Of a stretch of 64,000 nt of DNA, positions 46,150 to 56,440 are shown piece after piece. The position numbers and the translations under genes were made by a program. The first letter of the stretch is position 1. Each line of letters opens with the position of its first letter. A model generated the notes under the pieces. The model ran no database searches. It saw only the letters and a list, made by a program, of their open reading frames with translations, and had not been told where the DNA came from. This stretch comes from Myotis daubentonii (taxonomy: Eukaryota; Chordata; Mammalia; Chiroptera; Vespertilionidae): NCBI RefSeq assembly GCF_963259705.1, contig NC_081840.1, positions 4,583,062 through 4,647,061 of the forward strand, written 5' to 3'.

Positions 46150-46186
46150 TCTTCTCTGAAATCAATAAAAATAGTTTTTAAAAATG
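45916..46186 (+). repeat. VES SINE with long (TC)n expansion
   Basis: 'CCATGTAGCTCAGTGGTTGA', 'CTATGAACCAGGAGGTTCAC', 'GACTCGATCCCCAGTGTGGG', then about 69 bp of uninterrupted TC (46079-46147) and 'GAAATCAATAAAAATAG'. The TC segment normally is about 30 bp of mixed pyrimidines in VES. No clear target duplication. Confidence 0.94.
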
Positions 46187-46239
46187 TAGTTTCTACTTTA
46201 AAATAAAATATGGCCCTCATAAAACTTTAAAAAATGTTA

Positions 46240-46760
46240 ATGCTATGATTTCTCAACCTGGGAGTACAGGTCTGTTTAGTTTTCTGCTCCCACTCTACAA
46301 ATTACCATGGTGGCTTAGAACAACACACGTTGATGCATCTTCTAATTCTGTAGGTCAGAGATCTGACATGGGTCTCACCTATGTGATCTTAATCAAGGTG
46401 TCAGCATCAGCAGGGGTTGTCTTTGCCTGACAATGATAGAGAAGAGTCCATTTCCTGGCTTCTCTCAGCTTCAGCTGCTGCCTGCATTTTTGGGCCATGG
46501 TTCTGTCTTGACTGGTCAAAGTCAGCCACATTCCATCTCTCTGTCTCTCCTTCATGGTCGCATGTCCCTCTCTGAATTCAGCCAGGAAAAGCTCTCTACT
46601 TATGAGACCAATGTCTTTAAACTGAGCCCTCCCACTGAATCCAGGATGATCTTCTCATCTCAAGATCCTCCACTGAATCCCACCTGCAATGTGCCTTTTG
46701 CAAGGAGGTAACATTCTCAGCCAGAGATGAGGACATGGACATTTTGAGGGGCCATTGTTC
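46240..46760. repeat. Ancient interspersed repeat, family not assigned
   Basis: 'CTACAAATTACCATGGTGGC' followed by 'TTAGAACAACACACGTTGAT', 'TCTGTAGGTCAGAGATCTGA' and 'TGGGTCTCACC..AATCAAGGTG' match a widespread eutherian repeat ('acaaattaccacaaacttagtggcttaaaacaacac'). I do not recall its family name with certainty. Confidence 0.55.
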
Positions 46761-47097
46761 TACCGAGCACAGACTTTATAGTATTCCAACAAAAAGGGAA
46801 ATGAGGCATACAACACTTCTGACACATACTGAAATGAGATGGCAGTCCCAAGCAAAGGCACTTTTTGTGTGATTATTTCAGTTATGAGCTAAGCTGGTGT
46901 TTTATTCATGAAATACCATTGTTACTTGAAGAACAACTTATAGGCAAATAAGGATTGTTCAGATCTTAGGGGTTTAGCACACACTTTTTTTAATGAAAAA
47001 AATGAGCTTGAAGTTTTCACTTGAACAATAATTTCATTATTGGCAACAAACAACTGATTGGATTAGTTACTAATAATGAACTTAGAGCTTTCAGGTT
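46761..47097. other. AT-rich sequence upstream of the hAT fossil
   Basis: May include further decayed transposase sequence, but I could not identify motifs before KLELWE. Confidence 0.35.
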
Positions 47098-47654
47098 AAA
47101 TTAGAACTTTGGGAAACTTGCATCTGCTATCATGACCCTGACTCCTTCCCATTATTAAAGACTTTTCTGATGAAATCAGTAGAGATATTAATGAAGGTGA
47201 CTTTTGTAGATAATGACAAAAATATGTCAGTATTTAGGTGATCGTCATCACTCAAGGAACTGGTATTTTCCAAATCAGATATATATGACATTGGAAAGTC
47301 ATATGTGGATCTACCAGTAATTATACCTAGAGTTCAAGATAGTCCAATAGATTATAATATAACAGAGTATGAAAAGCTCATTGATACTGTTTCAGATTTT
47401 AAATTCCCACGAATCCTTAAGAACTATCTCTTGTCGAGTTTTGGTTTAGTGTCAAAGAAGAATTTCTCAAATTATCTGAAAGCTATAAAACACTCCTCCC
47501 ATTTCCAATGACACAAACACCTGAGGCTAGATTTTCTTCATCTACTTCAGTCAAAACCCCCTATCACAATATTTTGGATTCAAAAGCAGACATGACAGTT
47601 CAGCTGCCCTCCACTAAGCTAGACATTAAGGAGATTTACAAAAATGTAAAATAA
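47098..47654 (+). pseudogene. hAT transposase fossil, C-terminal half
   Basis: Reading from 47098 gives KLELWE, then after one in-frame TGA (47239-47241) the stretch NITEYEKLIDTVSD. A one-base shift near 47400-47420 moves the frame so that 47421-47651 encodes LVEFWFSVKEEF, then LLPFPMT, FSSSTSVKT and LDIKEIYKNVK before TAA. This order (K-L-x-L-W; YEKLID; EFW.S...E(Y/F); LLPF.T...E..FS) is the C-terminal dimerisation region of hAT transposases of the Charlie/Buster/ZBED type. The expected TTYLCE is degraded. About 185 codons carry only one stop and one frameshift. No DDE core or BED finger was seen upstream, so I call it a broken copy. A domesticated-gene remnant is possible. Confidence 0.78.
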
Positions 47655-47866
47655 TATCACTCTTCTCAGTGATTTTTTGGGGGGAACCTCATTACTTTTC
47701 AAGTAATGGATTAGTTATTATTTTAAGATAACTCAGTAAATGTATATTCTATATGTCTGTTTTTATTTCTAATATGGTAAATACTGATACAGCTCATGTG
47801 AGCAAAGCTATTTGTGTCCTCGTTTTTAGGAGTGTAAAGTGAGGCTGAAAAGTTTAAATACCACTA

Positions 47867-48177
47867 TCTATATTATATATAAAAGCCAAGTGACCAGAAT
47901 GACTGGAATGACCAGAACAACTGGAATGACCAGTTGTTATGACACACACTGCTGCTGGCCAACAGGCCCAATCAGGGGCGGGGCTGGCCAGCCAACCTCC
48001 CATGGCCCCTTCCCTGGCTGGCCTGGCCCCGATTGCTTCCCCACCCTGATCAGGGGCAGGATCAGCTGACCAACCTCCCGCAGCCCCTCTCCCCATTCGG
48101 CCCAGCCCCAATCAACCCCGATCAGGGCAGGCCAGCCAGACCCAACCTGTGCATGAATTCATGCACCGGGCCTCTAG
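47867..48177 (+). mobile_element. Helitron, HeliBat-type, with internal duplication
   Basis: Starts TCTATATTATATATAAAAGC after A and ends ..CACCGGGCCTCTAG before T. A perfect 18-bp palindrome GTGCATGAATTCATGCAC (48149-48166) sits 11 bases before the end. The interior has a GACTGGAATGACCAG minisatellite (about 47891-47936) and a GC-rich block present twice (about 47973-48048 and 48049-48120). Both copies contain CCAACCTCCC. No transposase coding. The clearest Helitron in the window. Confidence 0.93.
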
Positions 48178-48180
48178 TAT

Positions 48181-48939
48181 TAAATAATATCAGGGATAAA
48201 GCAATTAGGTAGAAATGTCCCATAAGCTGCTTCAGCCAAAGGGATAATAAGTAATATTACAGGAAAAAGGGACTCCATGTTTTGCTTACTGGGAAATTTA
48301 TTTATCTGTAGAATCCCAATCAGGAAATGACATGATGTATCATATCAATGGGTTGTTTTTGATGGTCAGTGTAGTGGCTGACCTCTGATCTGGCCATGTT
48401 CCAAGGCCTTCTTCTCCAGACCACGTGCCAACCCAGAACCACATCACAGAGAACTCACTTGAGGGTGAACATCCTGGTGTCCCTGCTGCAATGAACCTTC
48501 TCAGTCCTGTGAGATGGAGGAAAGAAGCCTATCCATGTGTGTAGTGTCTGGATTGCTGATTTGATTGGATGGGAAAGCCCTGAGCTCAGTAGATGGCACA
48601 TAAACCTGAAGGGTGGGATGGCATTGGACCTTCCTAAGGAGGAATGCAGGGCCAGTCACATTATCTTCATCAGCGGGTGGCCAAAGGGCCATGGACAGTC
48701 CCTAATGGACCTGCAAGCGGTGTGCTTCATGCACATTTTCTGGGAAGAGTATCCATAGACATTTTCATCAAGTTTTCAAAGAAGCCCCCCAGGGAAGTTT
48801 AAGAACCACTGGATTAATGTTTCATTCACTACCTGCTTTCAGCTGGTTTGTGCTCCCCAGACCTTTGCTTGTGAATCCGTCACCAGAGTCACCACACTCT
48901 AAAGAGCACCCTGTGATATAATCAATGAGTTACCCTCAT
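48181..48939. other. Unassigned sequence
   Basis: No gene. At 48790-48815 'GGAAGTTTAAGAACCACTGG' resembles the right terminus of a MER5-type hAT element, but its left half is not recognisable. Confidence 0.35.
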
Positions 48940-49050
48940 CCACCAGCCTGTGAGCTCTGGTGAGATCAGACACTGTGTCCTACTCACTGTGAATTCCTGT
49001 TTTCACAAAGTGCTTTAGATATCATAGGTGCTCAATAAATTCCATCAAGT
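48940..49050 (+). repeat. Possible L2 3' end
   Basis: 'CCTGTGAGCTCTGGTGAGAT', 'CACTGTGTCCTACTCACTGT', 'TCATAGGTGCTCAATAAATT' resemble 'gtgagctcc..gtcttgttca..taggtgctcaataaat'. Confidence 0.5.
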
Positions 49051-49729
49051 TAAATTAAATTATCTCATTTACATTTAATCATGTGTACATTCAAAATGGT
49101 AAGTCGTAAATAAGTCCTATGCAAATGATATATACTCACACAGATATGTGTATGAATACACAAATTACTTCTATGTCTGAAAAGCAACTGGCCCTCATTT
49201 ATTCATTATCTATTAATTGAGTCCATGTGGCAAGTCTTGGAGACAAGTAGCTGAAAAAGTCATCCTTTCCGCCGTGATGAGCTCACCGTACCATGGAGGA
49301 CGTAAGGGTAGGATTCACAAGAGCAATATGCTATAACTCGCTGGCTTTGGGAAACCCAGAGGACTTTAGGAGCACAGAGTGGAGGACAGGCACTCAACCC
49401 CTGGATGCAGGAGATCACTGGAAGCCTCTACAAGGGGAAAATCCTAAAAATAATACTAATCATAAGACTTACATGGGCAGGAGAAATACAGCAAGAGGAC
49501 CAATGGAGACAGGCTTTCAGGGAGCAGAAGGTCCATGTGAACATGTAAAGAAGCTACAGAGTGAGAAATCATGGTATACACTCCCTTCCCCCACATGCAC
49601 ACACACATGCACACACACATGCAGAGCTCGTTGCTCCAGAAGCACCATCGACTCCTATTAAATCTGCAAGCAACACATTCCTGCTGGTGAATCCTCAGTT
49701 TTTCCCCTTAAAAATTAATGGATAGGACT
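49051..49729. other. Unassigned, with a CA-rich satellite
   Basis: 49592-49623 is an interrupted (CACACATG) repeat. About 49195-49300 may be reverse L2 ('GTCCATGTGGCAAGTCTTGG'). No gene. Confidence 0.4.
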
Positions 49730-49800
49730 AGATCAGTGGTTCTCACTCCTACCTGAACATTAGAGTCACCCAGAGTATTACTAAACATTTTTTTGTTCAG
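49730..49800. mobile_element. MER5-type hAT fossil, left part
   Basis: 'GATCAGTGGTTCTCACTCCT' and 'CATTAGAGTCACCCAGAGTA' match a MER5 left terminus and subterminal region. The right half is absent. Confidence 0.6.
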
Positions 49801-49805
49801 GCTAC

Positions 49806-49933
49806 ATGCCGTAGACTTGAAATAACAAGGCCCTCTGCCTCCTGGCTCTGTGGTCTTGAAGGTCCCTCACATCCTCTCCCTGAGACACAGTTTCCTCATC
49901 AATATAATGGTGGTTTTAATGTTATCTCATTTT
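49806..49933 (+). repeat. Local duplication, copy 1
   Basis: About 128 bp starting ATGCCGTAGACTTGAAATAA and ending TTATCTCATTT. It is about 90% identical in the same orientation to 50465-50592. The 3' half resembles an MIR core ('ACAGTTTCCTCATCAATATA'), but the shared identity extends outside MIR and is far above what two old MIRs would show. Confidence 0.88.
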
Positions 49934-50069
49934 ATTGTGTTGGTCTTGGATGGGGTCCATGTATCAGATCTTTTAAAAAGTTATCCACATGATTCTACAG
50001 AGAATCACTGACTAATAACCAGGTAATTCCTTCTGGCTTCATTCATTCTTTTCTCTGTTCAATCTTCAA

Positions 50070-50220
50070 TTATTTATTTTTACTTCTCTATCTACTGATC
50101 ATGAAAGTGTGTGGCATTCCAGGCGCTGTCCTGGGTATTTCTGCGACAGCAAATGGAACAGGACCATCCTTGTCCTCATGGAATTTGCAATCCAGCAGAC
50201 GCTCAGAAGGATGTGTCTCT
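50070..50220 (-). repeat. L2 LINE fragment
   Basis: 'GCATTCCAGGCGCTGTCCTG', 'CAGCAAATGGAACAGGACCA', 'TTGTCCTCATGGAATTTGCA' match reverse L2. Confidence 0.65.
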
Positions 50221-50464
50221 GACTCAGCTTTGTCCCAGTGTCTGATTTTTCCCATGCCTTCCACCACCATCACCTCCGGACCAACTGATTTTAAATACCT
50301 CGATGCAGTTATTCAGTCACATGTACATACAAAGTGTAAAATCCAGTTTCTCCCACACCGTTTCCTTATTAATCTGGTCCCAGAACAATGTTAATCTGTC
50401 ATCTCAGTTTGCATGCCAAACCTTCCCTTTGAGCACTAATTGTCCAGACCACCTCTCTTTCTAA

Positions 50465-50592
50465 ATGCCATAGACTTGAAATAACAGGGCCCTCAGCCTC
50501 CTGGCTCTGTGGTCTGGAGGGTTCCTCACATCCTCTCCCTGAAACACAGTTTCCTCATCAATATAATGGCCGTTGTAATGTTATCTCATTTA
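50465..50592 (+). repeat. Local duplication, copy 2
   Basis: Starts ATGCCATAGACTTGAAATAA. Direct-orientation partner of 49806-49933, 659 bp apart. The sequences diverge outside the shared block, so it is a discrete segment. Confidence 0.88.
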
Positions 50593-51035
50593 AACTTCAG
50601 AAAATGAAACTTATGAAGTAGATATTGTTTCTTATGTTATGGGTTGGGAGACGGAGGCTCGGGGAAGTTAAAGGAAGTTTCCGCTGTCTCAGCCCTGGGA
50701 AGTGTCTGATTTTGTCTAGAACGTAGATCACCTCAAAACGGCTGTGCGTGGGCTCTCTCCATCATACTCGTTCCAATAACTTGGCCGCCACTCAAACAAG
50801 CTTGAAAGGTCCTTGGAATCCTCTGGAGTCCATCTCCAAGCAGGCCTTGCCTTATGGGCGTGCCTTGTCCTTGATTGCTAGCTGTATACCTAGGCCCGTA
50901 TGCTTCATTGATCAGTACACAGCTTCCCCTTGGAGAAGACTCTACAGGGCACGGGTCCAGGAGAGCCATGCAGTCCAGCCAGCTTTGTCCCATAGAAGAT
51001 GAACATGTCTGATGTCTGCACTGTCCTGTCCCACA
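50593..51035. other. Unassigned, with reverse MIR-like start
   Basis: 50600-50700 ('GGGAGACGGAGGCTCGGGGA') looks like reverse MIR/L2 sequence. The rest is unassigned. No gene. Confidence 0.35.
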
Positions 51036-51039
51036 GAGC

Positions 51040-51180
51040 AGCTGTGGGTCCACGGTGACTATGAAACACTTGCCACATGGCTAGCGAAGCTAAAGAACTG
51101 AGTTGTAAATTTTATTTTGCCGAATTTCAAATTGAAATAGCCACGTCACTCGTGGCTACGCAGACAGCAGAGTTGTAAGT
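51040..51180. repeat. Possible hAT-type MER fossil
   Basis: 'CACTTGCCACATGGCTAGCG', 'GTTGTAAATTTTATTTTGCC', 'TTGAAATAGCCACGTCACTC', 'GTGGCTACGCAGACAGCAGA' resemble an old DNA-transposon fossil with 'aatagccacatgtggctag..tggctaccgtattggacag'. MER3 comes to mind, but I am not certain. Confidence 0.4.
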
Positions 51181-51780
51181 TGTGTGTTCGTGGCAGCAGC
51201 AAAGCGTCAGAAATAACCGGTCCTGCGACCAGGCAGCAGCAGCCTGTGTGTGCTGTGGGCGTGGGAAGCTTGCTCCTGGGCTCACGGGTCATGTGCGCAC
51301 ACGGTGCTCAGGCCGCGTCTTGGAAAGTGTCGCCATGAGCCCCTGGGGGAGACTGAGGCCTCCGGTACTCCACCAGGACTGTGGGCAGGAACCAGAGCAT
51401 TATGTCTGGGAAACGCCAGTCCCCGTTTGGGAACAGACACCAAGGGGGGCACCCAGGTTTCTAGCTCCTCGTTCTCCTTGTCCTCACACACTGTCAGCTG
51501 TTGCGCTGGACGCTGGGTGGAGAAGCCTATTTTCCCTTTAAAAGCATGTCCTGTGATTCAGCATGGGCCCAGCCAACACGTGGCCCCGGAGCAGAGCGTC
51601 CAGGCCTCCGAAGGAGACACCGCATCCCCCGGCGGAAAGGTACGCATGGTCCTAAGGAGAGCGTGCGGGTCAAGACTGGGACAGCAATGACCTTTCTCCG
51701 TAACCTGCCTGCACTCTTCCATGTTAACATACTGTGAGCGGCGCGGGAGTGACAAAACCAATCCATCACCCCGGAGCCAA
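51181..51780. other. Unassigned, GC-rich with CpGs
   Basis: No repeat recognised. Overlapping open frames (51182-51690) have no motif and no splice structure I can support. Confidence 0.35.
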
Positions 51781-52400
51781 CACAAAGAGGAATAGAGAGG
51801 TTAACAGAAATTGATGACATCCCCGCCGGAATTGTACACTGATTCGGCCAGCCCTCCGATTGAAATAGACAAAGATTTATAGTCCGCACGCGGACGCGGG
51901 CTCCCTTGATTGCCTTGATTTTTTTATGCGCTCCTGCATATTTATCCCCGAGCTCATCACCGGCGTGTCGCGTTAGAATGCTGATTTGATTTCACATTCC
52001 AAGAGGAGCGGCTCTCCGCAGCCATTTGCATGATGTGGGAGAAATCGCCAGAACGGCTTCTGAGGGCAGCGGCCACAACGCTCACTGGTGTTCACCTGCA
52101 CAAGCAGGCTCCTGTAATATATATATTTTTTGAAATTCAGATTTCCTTTTGCTCCCCTCGGTGTAAAAATAAAAAAGGGGAATTATTCCATATCCTGTGG
52201 ATGAGAAATTGTATTTTGTCATGCCTCGGAGGGCTACCGCGGCATCGCGCTCTTATGAATTCGTTTGATATCGGGGCTGTGCGTTTTGAGTTCCAACACA
52301 AATTCTTCCCCCCGTGACATTATTACTGAAAGCTTTTATCAGCTCATTGTGACAGAAAATTGATTATTATCCTTGACATTTGATGGATAGCTTTCATAAA
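51781..52400. promoter_or_regulatory. Candidate conserved non-coding element with CpGs
   Basis: About 620 bp with no repeat. It retains many CpGs in an otherwise AT-rich context ('GCACGCGGACGCGGGCTCCC', 'GGCGTGTCGCGTTAGAATGC', 'CTACCGCGGCATCGCGCTCT'). It also has regulatory-like cores: octamer-like CATTTGCAT (52023-52031), TEAD-like CATTCCAA (51996-52003), and 'AAAATTGATTATTATCCTTG'. Of all blocks in the window this looks most like a developmental enhancer. This is inference from composition. Confidence 0.42.
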
Positions 52401-52879
52401 AGGACCTTTTTTTATTTCATGTTGGCCCATAAAGTCCCTCCCATACCCACCCCTCCAAAAAAACCTTTCCTAAGACACGAAAAGAATTTCTCAATTCCCT
52501 TGTCAAACTCCCTCTAGGCATCTGCAGTGGGGAAGCAAGTGCCTGAGACAAAAAGTTGAAGGGCAAGTACAGATCTGAACTTGCTCTCCCCACTACCCTG
52601 CATCCGGCCTCAAGTGAGGGAGCGCCTGGCAGACAGGCCCCGGGACTAGCAGGTGAGATTCCACGGCTGATCCATCAGCAGTTTCATGAGAAATTCTGTT
52701 TGTGACCGTTGGTGAGACAGCGCGTTGCTAGAGTTGAGTCCGCATTCAGAGACTGTTTAGATAATGTGTTCTCTTCACTGTGTCAGGTGGGAAGAGCGTC
52801 TCTCTACTCACTAGTAAGCATCCCCATTGCATTCCTGCCACGTTCCTGCTCTCCCAGCTGACCCCTGGTGTAGCACTGT
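52401..52879. other. Unassigned sequence
   Basis: No recognisable feature. Confidence 0.35.
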
Positions 52880-52894
52880 GAGAAAGACAGTCTT

Positions 52895-53125
52895 TTTTTC
52901 TTTTTAAGTATACTTTTATTGATTTCAGAGAGGAAGGGAGAGGGAGGGAGAGATAAAAACATCAATGATGAGAGAGAATCGTCGATCAGCTGCCTCCTGT
53001 AGGCCCCACACTGGGGATTGAGCCCACAACCAACCCAGGCATGTGCCCTGACCGGGAATCAAACAGGTGACCTCCTGGTTCCTGGGTCGCTTTTATGAAT
53101 TTGTTTGAGCCACAGCCAGCTGGGC
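52895..53125 (-). repeat. VES SINE with approximate TSD
   Basis: Plus view: T-rich tail, 'TTTTATTGATTTCAGAGAGG', 'CAGCTGCCTCCTGTAGGCCC', 'GTGCCCTGACCGGGAATCAA', 'GAGCCACAGCCAGCTGGG'. Flanks GAGAAAGACAGTCTT (52880-52894) and GAGAAGGATGGTCTT (53126-53140) match at 12 of 15 bases. The head has a small insertion near 53085-53107. Confidence 0.93.
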
Positions 53126-53353
53126 GAGAAGGATGGTCTTATCTCTTCTCTCCAGCTTAGGCCCTGAGGTTTGGAGAGTGGAGGGAACTGGACTCGGGCC
53201 CCCGAGTGGTAAAGACAGACCTTGAACCAACCAAGCTAACTTGAAATGCAGGGTCCATCCACTACTTAACAACCCACCTGCAGAGACCATGTCTAGAGAA
53301 ACAAGGCAGGCATCACCTTTGGAAACACATTTTTTTCAACTCAGTTATTCGGT

Positions 53354-53356
<3 letters not shown>

Positions 53357-53399
<43 letters not shown>
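53357..53399 (+). repeat. (CA)n microsatellite
   Basis: About 21 uninterrupted units, followed by a looser CACACGTCACCC-type repeat to about 53440. Confidence 0.97.
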
Positions 53400-53402
<3 letters not shown>

Positions 53403-53440
53403 CACCCACACACACGTCACCCACACACATGTCATCCAAC

Positions 53441-54429
53441 AGAAAGAACAACTGAGTCACAGTGTCACACAGACTCCAGGCAGCTGCTTGCCTTGTCAGC
53501 TCCTGACCTCACAGTCCTCTCCGCCCCACACCAGCAGCTGCCCCCGCAGGCGCCGAGGACTCTGATGTATTGTTTAAAGTTGAGTGAAGTCATCTTAGTC
53601 TTGATTAGAAGATTGGGGGAAGGGAAGTCAGAAACTAGCATTTGAGGAGCAAAGCTCCTAGTTTCCATGGCACCCTCGCGGGTACAAGAGTGTTAGCAGA
53701 TGTCTAATGTCACCTGCATGACTTTGAGGAGACGCCCCCACGCCCTGCCACAGACCAGGGTCTCTGGTCTCTGGGATGTCAGCTCAGTCTTACAGAGAGG
53801 GGCAGCAAGGGGACCACGCCCACATCTTCAGAGACTCCTGTCGCAGTCTCTGGTTCCCTAGAAGCCCGGTTGGGTTCACTCCCCTTTGGAGAGCCTCCAG
53901 GTTTTGCTGGGCATTTACTCCCACTATGGGAAGGACCGGCTTTCTAACCAACACAGGAAATTAGTATTCCATAGAACATGGGCACCTTCCATCAACGGGC
54001 CAATACTCTATCCACTGGGCAAAGCCAGCTCAGGCACAGCAAGGTCTCCATCTAAGACCGTTAGGATGTACGCAGGAGAAGCCACGCAGACCTCACTTAG
54101 GAAAAACCACGCAGGTCGCAGGAGAACTACAAAGGCTCCGATTCTCCAGACTTCGCCAGCGACCTCACTCTATGCCAACGCAGAACGCACTGTCCTCCAG
54201 TCCCCCCGGGTGTGATAACAGGCGCTGGTGGGGGATCGGAATTAATAGAACAGTAGGTGTCTGTGGAAAGAGGAGATTTAAACGAGTTCATTAAGTGTAG
54301 GAGATAGGAAACTATTTGATGAATCAAATGGTCTTCATTAAAAGTGCACTTTCCCTGGGAGCTAGAGACACCACTTAAAAATACATTTTTTTCTGGGTAA
54401 GGAAGAGAAATCAGTGTAGGATCATCGTA
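53441..54429. other. Unassigned sequence
   Basis: No gene or confident repeat. Confidence 0.35.
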
Positions 54430-54920
54430 GAAATTTGGAACATATAGCAGTGTACTCTATAACAAACACACACTTGTAATCTACGACTCACAGGTAACCA
54501 CAATAAATGTGATTTTGGGCAGAAGTATTTTTTCTCTGTTTATGTGCCTCTGAGAATTACCAATTAAGATCAAATGGTATATATTGTTTTTATACTTTTA
54601 AAAAAAATTTCTTAACACTGCATCCAGAGTCTAGACATTCCCTTTTCTTTGGAAACTTGACTTTTAATGGCTACATAGTATTTAATCATTAAGACATGAC
54701 AGGCAACATATTTTTTTCTAAGTTTCCTGCTTTTAATAAACCCTTAGGTTCCTTTTAGTTTTCATGGTTTTAGTCAACACTGTGGCCTACTTTGATGGCC
54801 AAGTGGCAAGAATCCCCATGTGAGATGGGCTGAATTGTCCCATTGTTCAGAGGAGAAAAAGGTGGAATAGGCAATTTTCCCAGAGCCATGCAGCAGTGGT
54901 CGAGGAGGGCTGGGACCTCA
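54430..54920. repeat. Old interspersed repeat plus reverse MIR
   Basis: 54640-54760 ('TTAATGGCTACATAGTATTT', 'TAAACCCTTAGGTTCCTTTT') resembles a common LINE-derived segment. 54825-54920 ('CCCATTGTTCAGAGGAGAAA', 'CCCAGAGCCATGCAGCAGTG') is a reverse MIR. Both are strongly decayed. Confidence 0.5.
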
Positions 54921-55119
54921 GGTCCACTTGTCCCACAACACAGAGGTGCAGTACTGCTGCTCAGAAGAAATTCTCTAAATAGTGCAAAAGCAGGAACCTT
55001 GAAATGAGCCATTCGAACTGGATCAGAAGAGAAAAGCTTGTGTTAATTCCTTACTTATAACTCTTACCAGCTCTGTGTTCTTTTTCTTTTAGTCCTCACC
55101 CTATGATAAGTTTTTATTG
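54921..55119. other. Unassigned sequence
   Basis: No recognisable feature. Confidence 0.35.
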
Positions 55120-55344
55120 TTGTCGTTGTTTTTTAAATATATTTTTTATTGATTTCAGAGAAGAAAAGAGAGGGAGAGAGAAATAGCAACATCAATGATG
55201 AGAGAGAATCATTGATACGCTGCCTCCTGCACGCCCCACACTAGGGACCAAGCCTGAAACCTGGGCATGTGCCCTGACTGGAATCGAACTATGATCTCCT
55301 GGTTCATAGATTGATGATCAACCCCTGCACCGTGCCAGCTGAGC
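55120..55344 (-). repeat. VES SINE, full length, inserted in VES tail
   Basis: Plus view: 'TTTTTTATTGATTTCAGAGA', 'CATCAATGATGAGAGAGAAT', 'GCTGCCTCCTGCACGCCCCA', 'GTGCCCTGACTGGAATCGAA', 'GCACCGTGCCAGCTGAGC'. AGTTTTTATTG (55109-55119) and AGTTTTTTATTG (55345-55356) flank it. The second is the tail of the next VES, so it appears to have inserted into that tail. Confidence 0.92.
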
Positions 55345-55576
55345 AGTTTTTTATTGATTTTTTAGAGAAGGAACTCTCTCTTTTTTAGAGAGAGAGAAAG
55401 GGAGAGAGAGAAACATAGATGTGAGAAACATCAATTGGTTGCCTCCTGTCTGCTCCCCGCCCCCAACTGGGGATCCAGCCCACAACCTGGGTATGTGCCC
55501 TGGCCCAGAATCCAGCTGCAAACTTTTGGTGTTTGGAACAATGCTCCAACCAATGGAGCCACCAGGTCAGGGCACC
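55345..55576 (-). repeat. VES SINE, second copy
   Basis: Plus view: 'TTTTTTATTGATTTTTTAGA', 'GAAACATCAATTGGTTGCCT', 'AACTGGGGATCCAGCCCACA', 'CAATGGAGCCACCAGGTCAG'. More diverged than its neighbour, hence older. Confidence 0.88.
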
Positions 55577-55992
55577 AGCTGTGTTCTTGAACTCACCTTA
55601 GGGACTCACCTTAGTCCAATTTCACCATCTATAAAGCAGGTGTTGCAGCCTTGTGGTGTTGATATGAGGATTAAAAACATATTTATTTAGTAAAATTCAA
55701 AACAAATTAAAACACCCCAAGCCATGCAAATTGAAGAAAAAAAAACGATTGGCAAATTCCAAATAATCCAGGTTTAATAATTTATTTTTATTTCATTCAC
55801 AGTGTGAATGTAAGCACTGTGTTTTTCAAGTATTTTAAAGATGCATTGTAAAAGATTTAATGGAATATAAGTAGGCATTTGACTATTTCATCTTCGTTCC
55901 TAAAAGTTTATATTTTTAAGTTGACTAAAACCTTTTATTTGGATCTCCTCATTGGAAAAAGAGATGAAATTTGGAGTTCATGTTTTACCAGA
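55577..55992. other. AT-rich unassigned sequence
   Basis: Starts with faint MIR-like text ('CCTTAGTCCAATTTCACCAT', 'CTATAAAGCAGGTGTTGCAG'), then AT-rich DNA with no ORF. Confidence 0.4.
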
Positions 55993-56066
55993 TGTATGTG
56001 CATATATACACATGCATAGGCATATATGTATACACATATATGTACATATGGGTGTGTATATATGTG
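55993..56066 (+). repeat. (TATG)n/(CATA)n-like microsatellite
   Basis: Interrupted alternating purine-pyrimidine repeat. Confidence 0.9.
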
Positions 56067-56069
56067 GAG

Positions 56070-56440
56070 ATAGAGGTGGAGAGAGACCTTAAGGAATTGG
56101 CTCATGAGGTTACAGGACTGGCAAACCTGAATTTTGCAGAGCAGGCCGGCAGGTTGGAGTCCCAGGATGCAGTTGATGTTGTAGTTCATCTGAAGATTGG
56201 GGGCAGAGTTCCTTCTTTAGAGGGAGCAGGCGATGCCAATGTGTTTTCTCTTAAGATGCTCATCTGATTGAATGAGGCCCACCCGTATGATGAAAGGCGA
56301 TCTGTTTTACTCAATGTCCATCAATTTAAATGTGAATCTCACCTAGAAACACCCACAGGAATCATTCAAAATGATATTTGACCAAATCCCTGGGCACTGT
56401 GTCCCATCCAAGTTGCCACATAAAATTAGCCATCATGAGA
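56070..56440. repeat. Old eutherian interspersed repeat, probably L1-associated
   Basis: 'TTAAGGAATTGGCTCATGAG', 'TTTTGCAGAGCAGGCCGGCA', 'GGTTGGAGTCCCAGGATGCA', 'CTGATTGAATGAGGCCCACC' and 'AGTTGCCACATAAAATTAGC' match a well-known repeat preceded by a TATA-type microsatellite and GAGA. Family name uncertain. Confidence 0.6.
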
